In this document: piece by piece, positions 1 to 7,900 of the stretch
Layout: each line of letters starts with the position of its first letter
How positions within the stretch are numbered: the stretch's first letter is position 1
Source of the DNA: Bacteroidota bacterium
Lineage (GTDB): Bacteria > Bacteroidota > Kryptoniia > Kryptoniales > JAKASW01
Reading direction: 5' to 3'
Length of the DNA stretch: 11,512 nucleotides
NCBI GenBank assembly: GCA_021796055.1
Contig: JAJYOS010000109.1
Span: 1-11,512, forward strand
Notes under the pieces: model-generated
Told to the model about the DNA's origin: nothing
What the model saw: the letters and a program-made list of their open reading frames with translations, nothing else
Databases searched by the model: none
Position numbers and translations under genes: made by a program

Positions 1-50
1 CAAGTTAGGCTCTACCAAAATCTTTCTCAATTCTCGAAGTAGGCACCATG

Positions 51-68
51 GGAGTATTTAAATATTCC
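51..68. repeat. Near-perfect 18-bp palindrome (AT core)
   Basis: The sequence GGAGTATTTAAATATTCC reads the same on both strands except for one mismatched pair; the central TATTTAAATA is perfect. It lies about 60 bases beyond the 3' end of the leftward HTH gene, in a short stretch (1-129) that otherwise holds no recognisable gene on either strand. It could be a protein-binding dyad, but AT-rich palindromes of this size also occur by chance. Seen directly; any function is a guess. Confidence 0.35.
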
Positions 69-129
69 GATGTTCACCTCTGACGCCGGCTCCCAAAAAG
101 ATTCGATGTCGTATGCTGTGTTTTTTCCG

Positions 130-549
130 TTAACCAAACGATTCAAGAAGGCTGGCTAATTTCCGCAAGGTTTCTGGAGAGTGCCTTCCTTTATCCGCTT
201 CCAATTGGCAAAGGGTCGCTTCGTCTATGTGCAGTCGTTTTGCGAGCTGTTTCCTTGTCATTCCGTGGAGTAGTCTGTATCTTACAGTCTTTTTACCTAA
301 GGTGTTACTTGGAAACAGGTCCTCGGGCACATACCCCAGAAAATCGATTATTCTCGGTATCTGCCTTGCGAGCGGTTGACAGTGGTTCAGTTCCCAGCCG
401 ACGATGGTCATCTCATCGACATCCAACATGGCTGCCACCTTGGTCTGGGGAATATTCAGGTCAAGCCTCCTCTTCCGGACATGGTCACCAAGCGTCAAAA
501 GTGCCTTTGGATAGGCTTTGAAAATGGGCTTTTTGGCGTGTAATCGCAC
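130..549 (-). CDS. Tandem helix-turn-helix (XRE-like) protein
   Basis: A small predicted DNA-binding protein, probably cytoplasmic. Residues about 20-73 form an XRE/Cro-type HTH: an LGDHVRKRRLDL opening, a QTKVAAMLDVDEMTIVGWE recognition region and a PRIIDFLGY ending. Residues about 86-137 look like a second, more divergent HTH (GMTRKQLAKRLHIDEATL, then LRKLASLL). This two-HTH layout is a recurrent small orphan family in Bacteroidota and other environmental bacteria; targets are unknown. The given start is GTG at 549, but the frame stays open to 582, so the true N-terminus may lie a few codons upstream or have been lost. No clear ribosome site marks the start. Its 5' end meets the amt remnant with no room for its own promoter except inside amt sequence, which suggests the gene arrived with a rearrangement. 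Family assignment is good; role unknown. Confidence 0.72.
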   Translation of the reverse strand: MRLHAKKPIFKAYPKALLTLGDHVRKRRLDLNIPQTKVAAMLDVDEMTIVGWELNHCQPLARQIPRIIDFLGYVPEDLFPSNTLGKKTVRYRLLHGMTRKQLAKRLHIDEATLCQLEADKGRHSPETLRKLASLLESFG

Positions 550-572
550 ATCCAGAATGGCAACGCAGGGGT

Positions 573-1178
573 GTGGTTGCGGTCAACACGATGTTGGCGA
601 GTGCGACCGGCGCATTCGCGGCAACTCTTTGGATGTGGTGGTTCAGAACCAGGAAGCCGGATCCATCCATGATGGCTAATGGCATGCTTGCTGGACTCGT
701 GGCAATAACAGGTCCCTCCGCTTTCGTTAGCGCAGGCGGCGCTGCGATTATCGGTCTGATTGCCGGCGTGCTTGTAGTCGAGTCGGTATTCTTCTTCGAC
801 CGCATCAAGATAGACGATCCTGTCGGCGCGATCTCGGTACATGGCGTCAACGGCGCATGGGGCTGTCTGTCGATCGGCCTCTTTGCAGACGGCACATACG
901 GCGAGGGGTGGAACGGCGTATCAGGCACGGTGAAGGGCTTGTTTTATGGAGGCGGTATGGGACAGTTCTGGGCCGAATTAATCGGCGTGATAACCTGTAT
1001 CATCACCCTCTCGGTCCTTGCTGTTATAGTGTACAAAATCGCCGACGTCATCGTAGGGAACCGCGTCTCTCGTGAAATCGAGATCGAGGGACTCGATGTA
1101 CCCGAAATGGGTCTCCTCGGCTACAACGGTTTCAGCATGGATAAGTTCTCTGAAACCACTCATCCAAAGAAATCATAA
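573..1178 (+). pseudogene. amt: 5'-truncated ammonium transporter (Amt), C-terminal half
   Basis: About 200 residues match the second half of Amt/MEP/Rh inner-membrane ammonium channels, which are usually 400-480 residues. Visible family landmarks are VAVNTMLASATGA (start of a mid-protein helix), KPDPSMMANGMLAGLVAIT, IDDPVGAISVHGVNG with the second twin-histidine (His90 here, His318 in E. coli AmtB), and the cytoplasmic tail RVSREIEIEGLDVPEMGLLGY. The first half, with the ammonium vestibule, the first twin-histidine and the Phe gate, is absent. The frame is open from 522, but residues coded before about 570 (such as PEWQRRG) do not resemble Amt. GTG at 573 is only the first possible start; no convincing ribosome site precedes it. 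A channel cannot form from this piece, so it is called a remnant, unless the join is an assembly error. The coding sequence itself is undecayed, which argues for a recent break or an artefact. Confidence 0.88.
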
Positions 1179-1183
1179 CTAAG

Positions 1184-1230
1184 AAGGAGTGAAGCTGTGC
1201 GGGGAGGAGGAATCCCGCGCAGCCTCTCCT
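1184..1230 (+). other. Strong hairpin downstream of the amt remnant
   Basis: GCTGTGCGGG (1194-1203) pairs with CCCGCGCAGC (1214-1223), ten pairs with a single G-U wobble, around a purine-rich loop GAGGAGGAAT. An outer five-pair extension AGGAG (1185-1189) with CTCCT (1226-1230) is possible. There is no T-run, so this is not a standard rho-independent terminator. It lies six bases after the amt stop and 35 bases before the next start, so it could end or attenuate amt readthrough, protect an mRNA 3' end, or control the small downstream gene. The pairing is seen directly; the role is inferred. Confidence 0.5.
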
Positions 1231-1258
1231 GTTTGACAAATGAAAGGACAAAAGTAGG

Positions 1259-1594
1259 ATGAATAACTCGATCATATTTTCGTTTACCTCGGCTGCAGCT
1301 CTGATTGTGGGCGCAGCCATAGGCTATTTGTTCGGCGTGGTTCAAAACGCGGCTCTTGCCCGAAACAGAAGAAGACCGAGCGCGGAAGGAAACCCTGTGA
1401 CCCCCTGGAGAGCAATGCCCGGTTCTATGAGCCGTGTCGCGATGCTGCTTGTTGCGCTCGTGGCAGTTCAGGTGTGCTGCCCGATGCTTTTCTTGGGTGA
1501 TGTGCAATGGCTGATCTCGGCGGGTGTATTGCTCGGCTACGGTTCGTCTTTCGTGAAAAAGCTTCAACATCGCGCGGAAGAAAATATACAATGA
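1259..1594 (+). CDS. Small three-helix membrane protein, unknown function
   Basis: A 111-residue protein I cannot assign to a named family. Hydrophobic stretches at residues about 5-28, 58-79 and 82-98 predict two or three inner-membrane helices. A basic linker (NRRRP, 36-40) follows the first helix and is probably cytoplasmic. Residues 73-74 are a Cys-Cys pair in the second helix. The C-terminus is charged. The ATG at 1259 has AAAGGA about ten bases upstream, supporting the start. It stands 54 bp before the antiporter-like gene on the same strand, so the two are probably cotranscribed. It could be an accessory subunit of that carrier or an unrelated membrane protein. Codon usage and G+C look like the downstream genes, which supports it being real. 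Confidence 0.66.
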   Translation: MNNSIIFSFTSAAALIVGAAIGYLFGVVQNAALARNRRRPSAEGNPVTPWRAMPGSMSRVAMLLVALVAVQVCCPMLFLGDVQWLISAGVLLGYGSSFVKKLQHRAEENIQ

Positions 1595-1648
1595 CGGCTT
1601 TCGCGCTCAATTCCCGCCGCGCCGATCTGTACGGAAGAGAGGGTGACG

Positions 1649-3061
1649 ATGTACGCTGACAACGTCTCCATATTGTCCGCGGTTCCGTTCGTCCTTCTCC
1701 TGGCGTGTATTGCCTTGATGCCCCTCTTGATGAAGGAGTGGTGGGGGAAATTCTATCCCGCCGTTTCCGTGGGACTCGGCCTTCTGACTGTGGTTTATTA
1801 TCTGGCTTTTCTTCACAGGCCGGATCCTCTCATAGAATCGGGATATGAATACGTGAGTTTCATGGCACTGATAGGTTCTCTGTACGTCTTAGCCGGCGGG
1901 ATTCATATAAGACTGCGAGGAAGATCGAGACCCCTCACGAACGTTATCTTTTTAGCGATAGGCGCGGTCGTTGCGAACCTCGTCGGAACGACTGGAGCAT
2001 CGATGATAATGATCCGTCCGTTCATTCGCGTGAACAACTACCGTATAAAGCCGTACCATGTAATATTCTTCATCTTCATAGTGAGTAACGTTGGCGGCGC
2101 GCTGACACCGATCGGAGATCCGCCTTTGTTTGTCGGCTATCTGAAAGGAATCCCTTTCTTCTGGTCCATCGAGAATCTCTGGTATATCTGGCTGTTCGCT
2201 GTTCTTTTAATCCTGGCGGTCTTCTATTTCATAGACCGGAAGGATTTCTCAAACCTGAACAAGGGTCAGCAGGAGTTCGCCGAAGAAGTCGGCGAAGAAG
2301 GCCAGGTCGACGGGTTGCACAATATATTATTCCTGGCAGTCGTACTCGTCGCGGTCTTCATACAGCACCCGCCATTTCTACGCGAGGCGATAATGATAGC
2401 GGCTGCTGCAGGATCGTATTTCACCACCCGCTCCGATATACACAAGAAGAACGATTTTGACTTCTTACCGATCAAAGAAGTGGCTATTCTGTTTGCCGGC
2501 ATTTTCGTGACGATGGTCCCGGCCCTCGAGTGGATAAGCAGGAACGCTGCCAGCTTCGGCCTCGATAGGGCGGGGCAGTTCTACTGGACGACCGGCGCTC
2601 TTTCGTCGGTCCTCGACAATACACCGACTTACCTTAATTTTCTCACTGCCGCGTTCGGAATGTTCGTGAACAAGGATGTTATACACCACATATACACACT
2701 GATGCAGGCGCACGGAGTTGCACTTACGGGCGCCAATTACACGACCGACGTTCAGAGTACAATCGGTGCGATGATTAGTTATCATCCCGGGCTCGTGGCA
2801 TCTGGTGGTGCGACTTTAGACCATGTGTCGACTGCTTATCTCCTTTCGACGCGGAAAATTATTGTGCAGGCGATTTCTATCGGCGCTGTTTTTTTCGGGG
2901 CGATGACGTATATCGGAAACGGTCCGAACTTCATGGTCAAGAGTATTGCCGAACAGGCCGGCGTTAAATGCCCTTCATTTCTATCGTACATAGTTCATTA
3001 TACGATCCCGATTTTGCTTCCGATATTCTTCCTGATTTGGCTCATTTTCTTTCGGGCGTGA
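1649..3061 (+). CDS. Na+/H+ antiporter-like carrier (NhaD / CitMHS-like)
   Basis: A complete polytopic inner-membrane carrier of about 470 residues with roughly 11-13 hydrophobic segments. It matches the Bacteroidota sodium:proton antiporter family within the ion-transporter superfamily (CitMHS_2/NhaD-like). Key motifs are GGALTPIGDPPLFVGYLKG (about 149-167), a loop motif of this family; LDNTPTYLNFL (322-332), with an Asp-Asn pair as expected for cation binding; FAGIFVTMVPALEWI; and YIGNGPNFMVKSIAEQ (423-427 = GNGPN). The expected role is sodium extrusion in exchange for protons, giving pH and salt homeostasis; a dicarboxylate/citrate substrate cannot be excluded from sequence alone. ATG at 1649 is preferred because GAGAGGG ends five bases before it; GTG at 1643 is the alternative and adds two residues. 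It follows the small membrane protein by 54 bp. A structured, promoter-bearing gap follows. Confidence 0.85.
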   Translation: MYADNVSILSAVPFVLLLACIALMPLLMKEWWGKFYPAVSVGLGLLTVVYYLAFLHRPDPLIESGYEYVSFMALIGSLYVLAGGIHIRLRGRSRPLTNVIFLAIGAVVANLVGTTGASMIMIRPFIRVNNYRIKPYHVIFFIFIVSNVGGALTPIGDPPLFVGYLKGIPFFWSIENLWYIWLFAVLLILAVFYFIDRKDFSNLNKGQQEFAEEVGEEGQVDGLHNILFLAVVLVAVFIQHPPFLREAIMIAAAAGSYFTTRSDIHKKNDFDFLPIKEVAILFAGIFVTMVPALEWISRNAASFGLDRAGQFYWTTGALSSVLDNTPTYLNFLTAAFGMFVNKDVIHHIYTLMQAHGVALTGANYTTDVQSTIGAMISYHPGLVASGGATLDHVSTAYLLSTRKIIVQAISIGAVFFGAMTYIGNGPNFMVKSIAEQAGVKCPSFLSYIVHYTIPILLPIFFLIWLIFFRA

Positions 3062-3192
3062 GGCGCGCGATTTAACGCGCGGAACAAGTTCAAATGGCAT
3101 TGGCTGAGAACGCTTCTCCCTAAGCTGAATCTCAAATGCCATCGGTGCGGAGTTCCCGGGGTAGTGGAGTCCTCCCTCACCTTCGGGTTCTC

Positions 3193-3237
3193 TGCGCCCT
3201 CTTTTTTCGGACATCGTCCGCCACGCGCGCATTTTTT
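3193..3237 (+). terminator. Possible rho-independent terminator
   Basis: TGCGC (3193-3197) can pair with GCGCA (3227-3231). Between them a perfect hairpin CGGAC-ATC-GTCCG (3208-3220) forms, and six T residues (3232-3237) follow immediately. It is a weak, interrupted stem and lies about 130 bases past the antiporter stop codon, so it is only a candidate for the end of that transcript. Confidence 0.3.
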
Positions 3238-3308
3238 CCGCTCTTCTCCGGACTCTTTCCGTAGGGATAGCAGTTGCTCATGAGTCGGAGATTTTTCCTG
3301 AAAATGAC

Positions 3309-3337
3309 TTGACAATGGAAATTGGCGGCAGTAGATT
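3309..3337 (+). promoter_or_regulatory. Sigma70-like promoter candidate for the outer-membrane operon
   Basis: A perfect TTGACA (3309-3314) is followed after exactly 17 bases by TAGATT (3332-3337), four of six matches to TATAAT. It is on the coding strand of the downstream operon, about 310 bases before its first start codon. Bacteroidota proper often use TTTG/TAnnTTTG promoters, and I see no exact match to that pattern nearer the gene. Early-branching relatives may use E. coli-like elements. The match is seen; activity is inferred. Confidence 0.4.
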
Positions 3338-3342
3338 ATCAT

Positions 3343-3374
3343 CGGTTAAGTTACCGTTTAAGTCAACGGTTAAC
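3343..3374 (+). repeat. Three direct repeats with 12-bp period, operator candidate
   Basis: CGGTTAAG (3343-3350), CGTTTAAG (3355-3362) and CGGTTAAC (3367-3374) start exactly 12 bases apart and differ from one another by one to three bases. They begin six bases after the candidate -10 box, so they would overlap and follow the transcription start, where a repressor commonly binds. A wider dyad AACG-n7-CGTT (3366-3380) overlaps the last copy. A regulator binding one face of the helix is one explanation; chance is another, as each copy is only eight bases. Confidence 0.38.
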
Positions 3375-3590
3375 ACGTTGCTTCGTCGAAATTTCAAGGC
3401 AGAATCTTCTCCTGATTTTATTACAAATGGAGCGGCAATCGATGATATGCGGTTCCAGTGTTTGGCCAGAGCTTGGAATGAAGTCAGCCGGCTCGAATGT
3501 CCTTCCGATCAAGGCGGGTTCCGGCAGGCGTTAATTTGAAAATAAAGGCTGATTCGATCCACAGTAGTTCCGTAGAGATCCGAAAGGAGA

Positions 3591-3611
3591 ATGTACGAGC
3601 ATAAGATTTGA
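3591..3611 (+). other. Six-codon leader minigene with strong ribosome site
   Basis: GAAAGGAGA ends directly before ATG at 3591, which opens the frame MYEHKI and stops with TGA. A second tiny frame, MSLI, runs 3613-3627. Both are upstream of, and separate from, the DUF4861 start at 3645, which has its own site GAGGTG (3635-3640). The spacing between AAAGGAG and the ATG is short, about two bases, so translation may be poor. It might be a remnant start or a leader peptide; evidence is slight. Confidence 0.2.
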
Positions 3612-3644
3612 TATGAGCCTCATTTGAAAGTCTTGAGGTGAACA

Positions 3645-4928
3645 ATGAAGCTTGTTAGACTAACGTTGCTATTTGTCGCCGTCCTTTTCTCTGAGACTTC
3701 CGTTTCGAGAGCGGCACTGAACACTCCCCCCGCATTAAGTGCACGCCAATTTCATTTCACCGCAATCAATCCCGCGAACATCTCGCGACCTCACGAGTTG
3801 ATCAGTATCGACCTGAAAACGATTCGGGCAAAATATCCTTCTTTCAATGAGCGCGCCTTTATTGTTTCGTGTGAGGGAGCTGAGGTTCCCAGCCAGCTCG
3901 ACGATGGCAACGCCGATAACCCCGTGCATGATATCCTTATCCTTAGTTCCTTCGCTGCCCAAGAGAGAAAGAGATTCTCGGTCTCCTGGTGGTCGGACAC
4001 GGTCATGGTCCATCACTATCCGAAGCTGACTCAGGCAGTTCTGGGGATGAAAGTAGACTTTAAGAAAGTGAACGGCTATTACACCGGCGGGAGGTTTGTC
4101 GACGTGGATTCGACGACGTTACCGCGGGATCACTTTGCGCACGACGCGCTTTATCGGATAGAAGGGCCGGGCTGGGAATCCGATAAGATAGTCTACAGGT
4201 ATTACCTCGACTCCAGGAACAGGAACGACATCTTCGGGAAGAAGAACGACGGGCTGGTTCTGCAGAAGCTCGGCGTCCACGACCTTGTGTCCAACAGCAT
4301 GGAGTCATACACGAAGATGCTCGACTGGGGAATGGACATATTCAAGGTCGGTGAGTCGCTCGGGATCGGCTCTATCGCGATGTGGCACGATTCGAAGCCC
4401 GTCACGGTAAGCGACGTTGATAGTGTCAAATGCTATGTCGCGGAAAACGGTCCGATGCTTTCAGGCATATACACTAAGTATCTCGGCTGGAAAGTTGGAG
4501 GGGAGAAGTCCGATTTGTACTCACATCTGACCATATCCGCCGGGAACAGGCTCACGAAGGTGAGTCTCGATTTGAAGGGGAAGCCAGTCGATCTGTGCAC
4601 CGGGCTGGCAAAGCATGAGGATAGCGATTTCATGGAGTCTAAACCGGCAAGAAGCGGCTGGTCATACATGGCCCTCTATGGAAAGCAGAGCCTATCCGGA
4701 GACGATCTCGGGATCGCCGTCTTCTACCGGGCTGCTGACATGCTGAAGCTGACTGAGGATTCACTCAGCAAGATAGTTGTCCTTCACCCGACGGGGGGAA
4801 GACTCACATACTATTTCGCCGCCGCATGGCAGGATGAGCCGGGAGGGATTAGAAACGAGAAGGAATTCAGGAAGTACCTTGAGGATACTATTGTACGGCT
4901 AAACAATCCTATAGAGATATCATTCTGA
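3645..4928 (+). CDS. Secreted DUF4861 family protein
   Basis: A 427-residue exported protein. Residues 1-23 are a Sec signal peptide: basic MKLVR, a hydrophobic core and a likely cut after SRA. There is no lipobox cysteine, so a soluble periplasmic location is expected. The mature part matches DUF4861: an N-terminal beta domain (DLKTIRAKYPSF, QLDDGNADNPVHDIL), the signature YRIEGPGWESDKIVYRYYLD (about 170-189) with NRNDIFGKK, MLDWGMDIFKVGESLGIGS (about 224-242), and LGWKVGGEKSDLYSHLTISAG. DUF4861 genes in Bacteroidota are often found in polysaccharide-utilisation loci, which suggests a carbohydrate-related role, but no enzymatic activity is established to my knowledge and I assign none. It is first in the four-gene operon, 44 bp before the receptor gene. 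The start has GAGGTG four bases upstream. The candidate promoter and repeats lie about 300 bases upstream. Confidence 0.83.
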   Translation: MKLVRLTLLFVAVLFSETSVSRAALNTPPALSARQFHFTAINPANISRPHELISIDLKTIRAKYPSFNERAFIVSCEGAEVPSQLDDGNADNPVHDILILSSFAAQERKRFSVSWWSDTVMVHHYPKLTQAVLGMKVDFKKVNGYYTGGRFVDVDSTTLPRDHFAHDALYRIEGPGWESDKIVYRYYLDSRNRNDIFGKKNDGLVLQKLGVHDLVSNSMESYTKMLDWGMDIFKVGESLGIGSIAMWHDSKPVTVSDVDSVKCYVAENGPMLSGIYTKYLGWKVGGEKSDLYSHLTISAGNRLTKVSLDLKGKPVDLCTGLAKHEDSDFMESKPARSGWSYMALYGKQSLSGDDLGIAVFYRAADMLKLTEDSLSKIVVLHPTGGRLTYYFAAAWQDEPGGIRNEKEFRKYLEDTIVRLNNPIEISF

Positions 4929-4972
4929 AAATTTTACATGGTCCAAAAACCAAGCAGTTGCAGGAGAAAGAA

Positions 4973-7900
4973 ATGACAAGACTCTCATTTCCCAGGATAT
5001 TTGAAATGATTAGTGCGCTGATGGTGGTGCTGGTGATGAGTGTGGGATTTGTTAATGCACAGACACGAAGCCGGATCCAGGGCACGGTCAAGGACGCGAA
5101 GACAGGTGAGCCTTTGCCGGGAGTTAACGTGCTCGTCGTCGGGACGACGCTTGGTGCGGTGACAGACCTCGAGGGCAAGTATTTTGTCGTGAACGTCCCC
5201 GTGGGCACATATGAAGTCAGGGCGTCGATGGTCGGATATAGTCCGATGTTGGTGAAGGATGTCCTCGTCTCGCTTGATCGCGTGGCGACGGTGGATTTTT
5301 CACTCGTATCTTCAGAGATACAGGCAAACGAGGTGGTCATTGTCGCGCAGAGGAACCAGCTACACCAGGAAGTCTCGGGGACACAGATGGTTTCCACGAA
5401 TGCCGACATCACAAACACTGCCGGCATACGCGAGATCAACACATTCCTGGCGAAATTGCCCGGCATCTCGACGTCAGATAACGGATTTCTGGAAATCAGG
5501 GGCGGCTCCGCCGACCAGGTCGGCACACTTGTGAACGGCCTTGCCTACGACAATCCCGCCGTCGGAAACGCCGAGACGAGCATTCCATTAAGCGCCATAG
5601 AGCAGGTGTCGGTTTTGTCAGGTGGATACAATGCGGAGTACGGCAATTTCAGATCGGGCCTGATTAACATAACGACAAAGAGCGGGACTCCGAGCGCATA
5701 TCACGGGACTATAGATGTTTCCGCCGACCAGTCCCATATGCGCCGGTTCGGACAATCACTTTACGACCCGACGAACGCCTTTCTCGCGCCATATCTTGAG
5801 CCTGACGTCGCATTTGCCGGGACGCAGTCGGGCGCGTGGGACCAATACCAGCAAGACCAGCACCTGACTTTCGCGGGATGGAACTACCAGGCCACGCAAT
5901 ACAATTTGGGCAAACCCATCAACCAGCAGGCTTCACCACTGGATCTGTACCTCCTGACCTCATGGATGACGATGACGGTCCCCGATTATCAGGGTCTGCA
6001 GCAACAAATCGCTAAAGACCCGACCATTCTCGGCGGCATGACATCGGCACAGGCAGATTCATTGCTGAGCGCGACAAGGAGTGCCTTCCTCAATCACGCG
6101 AACAAAGAGTCGGGAAGCGACTACAATATCGACGCCGGTTTCGGAGGGCCTGTTCCATTTGTAGGCAAGGCGCTCGGCGATGCCACATTCTATATCTCGA
6201 ACAACACAAAGAGATCGAACTATCTGGAGCCGGTTACCCTCACTAGTGATTTTAAATCGACATCTCTGCTGACAGTGAAGGCCACGCCCTCAAACGGCAT
6301 TACGGTCACGTTGAATGGGCTCTGGAAACGAGAGATAGGGGTGAGTCCAATCCGCCCCGCCTCAGGGGACGCGCCTGACATCAGCGGCCGCGGCGGCTTC
6401 ATGCTTCAGAACAACCTCAACTATGTCTTCGACAATGCCGGGATCACGGGAGATAATTACAACTACCTATATGACCAGGCTTACTTCCCGATACTCAATC
6501 AGACTACCCTTATAACGGGCGTTACGCTGAACCAACTTATCAGCTCGAAGACTTACTACGAAGTGACCCTCAGCAGGTCGGAAATCTCCGATTACTCCCC
6601 GACGGGCGACAACAGAGATACGACTCAACTCACGCAGATCGGCCCTTTCAACCTGGACGAATCGCCCTACGGCAAATGGCAGTTTGCGACCTCTCACCAC
6701 GTGAACGGGTTCACATTCCCGAGTTACGACGCGCCGATCGGTATGACGACTTTCAGATTCCGGAGCAAAGAGGGAGACTTGCACGACAATTCGAAAAGTT
6801 ACCAGTATCAGTTTAAATTCGATCTGGCGTCACAAATCGGGGATCACAACTTCGTTAAGACGGGGTTGGAATATAATTCTATAATTCTTGATCATAATTT
6901 CTGGGAACAATGGAACAATAATGCCTACAATACATATGAGTTCAATTATCACCGTACTCCGAGCCAGTCGGCGTTCTATCTCCAGGACCAGGTTAATTAC
7001 GGAGATATAGTCGCGAACCTCGGCGCCCGCATGGATTACTATTTCGGCGGCGGCGGCGTCTGGCCGAGCCAGCCGTTCGTGTCGGTCTTTCAGCCACAGG
7101 CGGTCGATACCACCCTCTACGCGTTTTTAAACACCGGGCAGTCTTACATCTGGAATCTCTGGTACCAGTACAATTCGACGCACCCGGGATTCCTGCAGAA
7201 GATCAAGAATTACTTGACGATAAGTCCGAGAATCGGCGTCTCATTCCCGATAACGGAACAATCGAAGTTCTATTTCAACTACGGACAGTTCAGATCGAAT
7301 CCACCCTACTATTCGATGTATGAATTCACATACAGGTACACGAAGAACGGTTTGTACCAGATGTCCAATCCGAACATGGAACCCCCATTGACGACCTCGT
7401 ACGAGCTGGGTGTCGCGTATGATCTGAGAGCAGGCATGATACTCCAGGTTTCCGGTTATTATAAGGATGTGTTCGGTCAGCAGGGCAGTGTCGCGTATCA
7501 GACTGTAGGTTCTTCCCTTGGCCTCGACTACACCGGCTACGCCAACAACGAGTACCAGAGTATAGAGGGAGTGGAAGTGGAGCTTTCCAAGAGAGATAAT
7601 TCATGGTTGACCGGCTGGCTGAACTTCAACTATGCCCTGAGTAAAGTGGGAAATGTGGGAGTGGAGACCAACTATGACATCCCGGTCTCGGACCAGTCAA
7701 ATTTGTACGCCGACAATGAAACACCCTCTTTGCCTAGGCCGAAGTTAAACGCCGACGTCACATTCAGATCGCCTTCCAATTGGGGCCCGCAGCCTGGAGG
7801 ACTCGACCTCCTCGGGAACTGGAGCCTTACGTTCTTCGGATCGTGGGAAGCCGGCAGGTACTTCACTTGGAATCCCCTGGCGGATCCTAATCTTAGAAAC

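Larger units (their letters stand above)
3062..3644. other. 580-bp gene-free region with inverted repeats and promoter
   Basis: No open frame here has a good ribosome site, family resemblance or coding character on either strand. The first part holds inverted repeats: CGCGCG (3064-3069) with CGCGCG (3076-3081), and ATGGCATT (3094-3101) with AATGCCAT (3135-3142), the latter enclosing GAGAA/TTCTC (3106-3110/3114-3118). The stretch 3165-3260 is pyrimidine-rich. The second part carries a promoter-like pair and direct repeats, then about 270 bases of probable 5' leader with two tiny reading frames. This gap separates the antiporter unit from the outer-membrane operon. Confidence 0.6.

Noticed and set aside
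1132..1610. Minus-strand frames opposite the amt end, the hairpin and the small membrane protein
   Set aside because: The plus-strand small gene has a ribosome site and hydrophobic helices; the antisense frames have Arg/His-rich shadow composition.
3343..3374. The 12-bp-spaced repeats as a mini CRISPR array
   Set aside because: Repeat units are only eight bases with four-base gaps, far too short for CRISPR repeats and spacers, and there are no cas genes.
3309..3539. Short plus-strand frames of 76 and 70 codons in the gap before the DUF4861 gene
   Set aside because: They use TTG starts without ribosome sites, overlap each other and the promoter-like element, and show no family resemblance or coding composition.
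4909..5526. Minus-strand open frame of 205 codons opposite the start of the TonB receptor
   Set aside because: Ser/Thr-rich antisense shadow of the signal peptide, carboxypeptidase-like domain and plug, all of which are clear on the plus strand.
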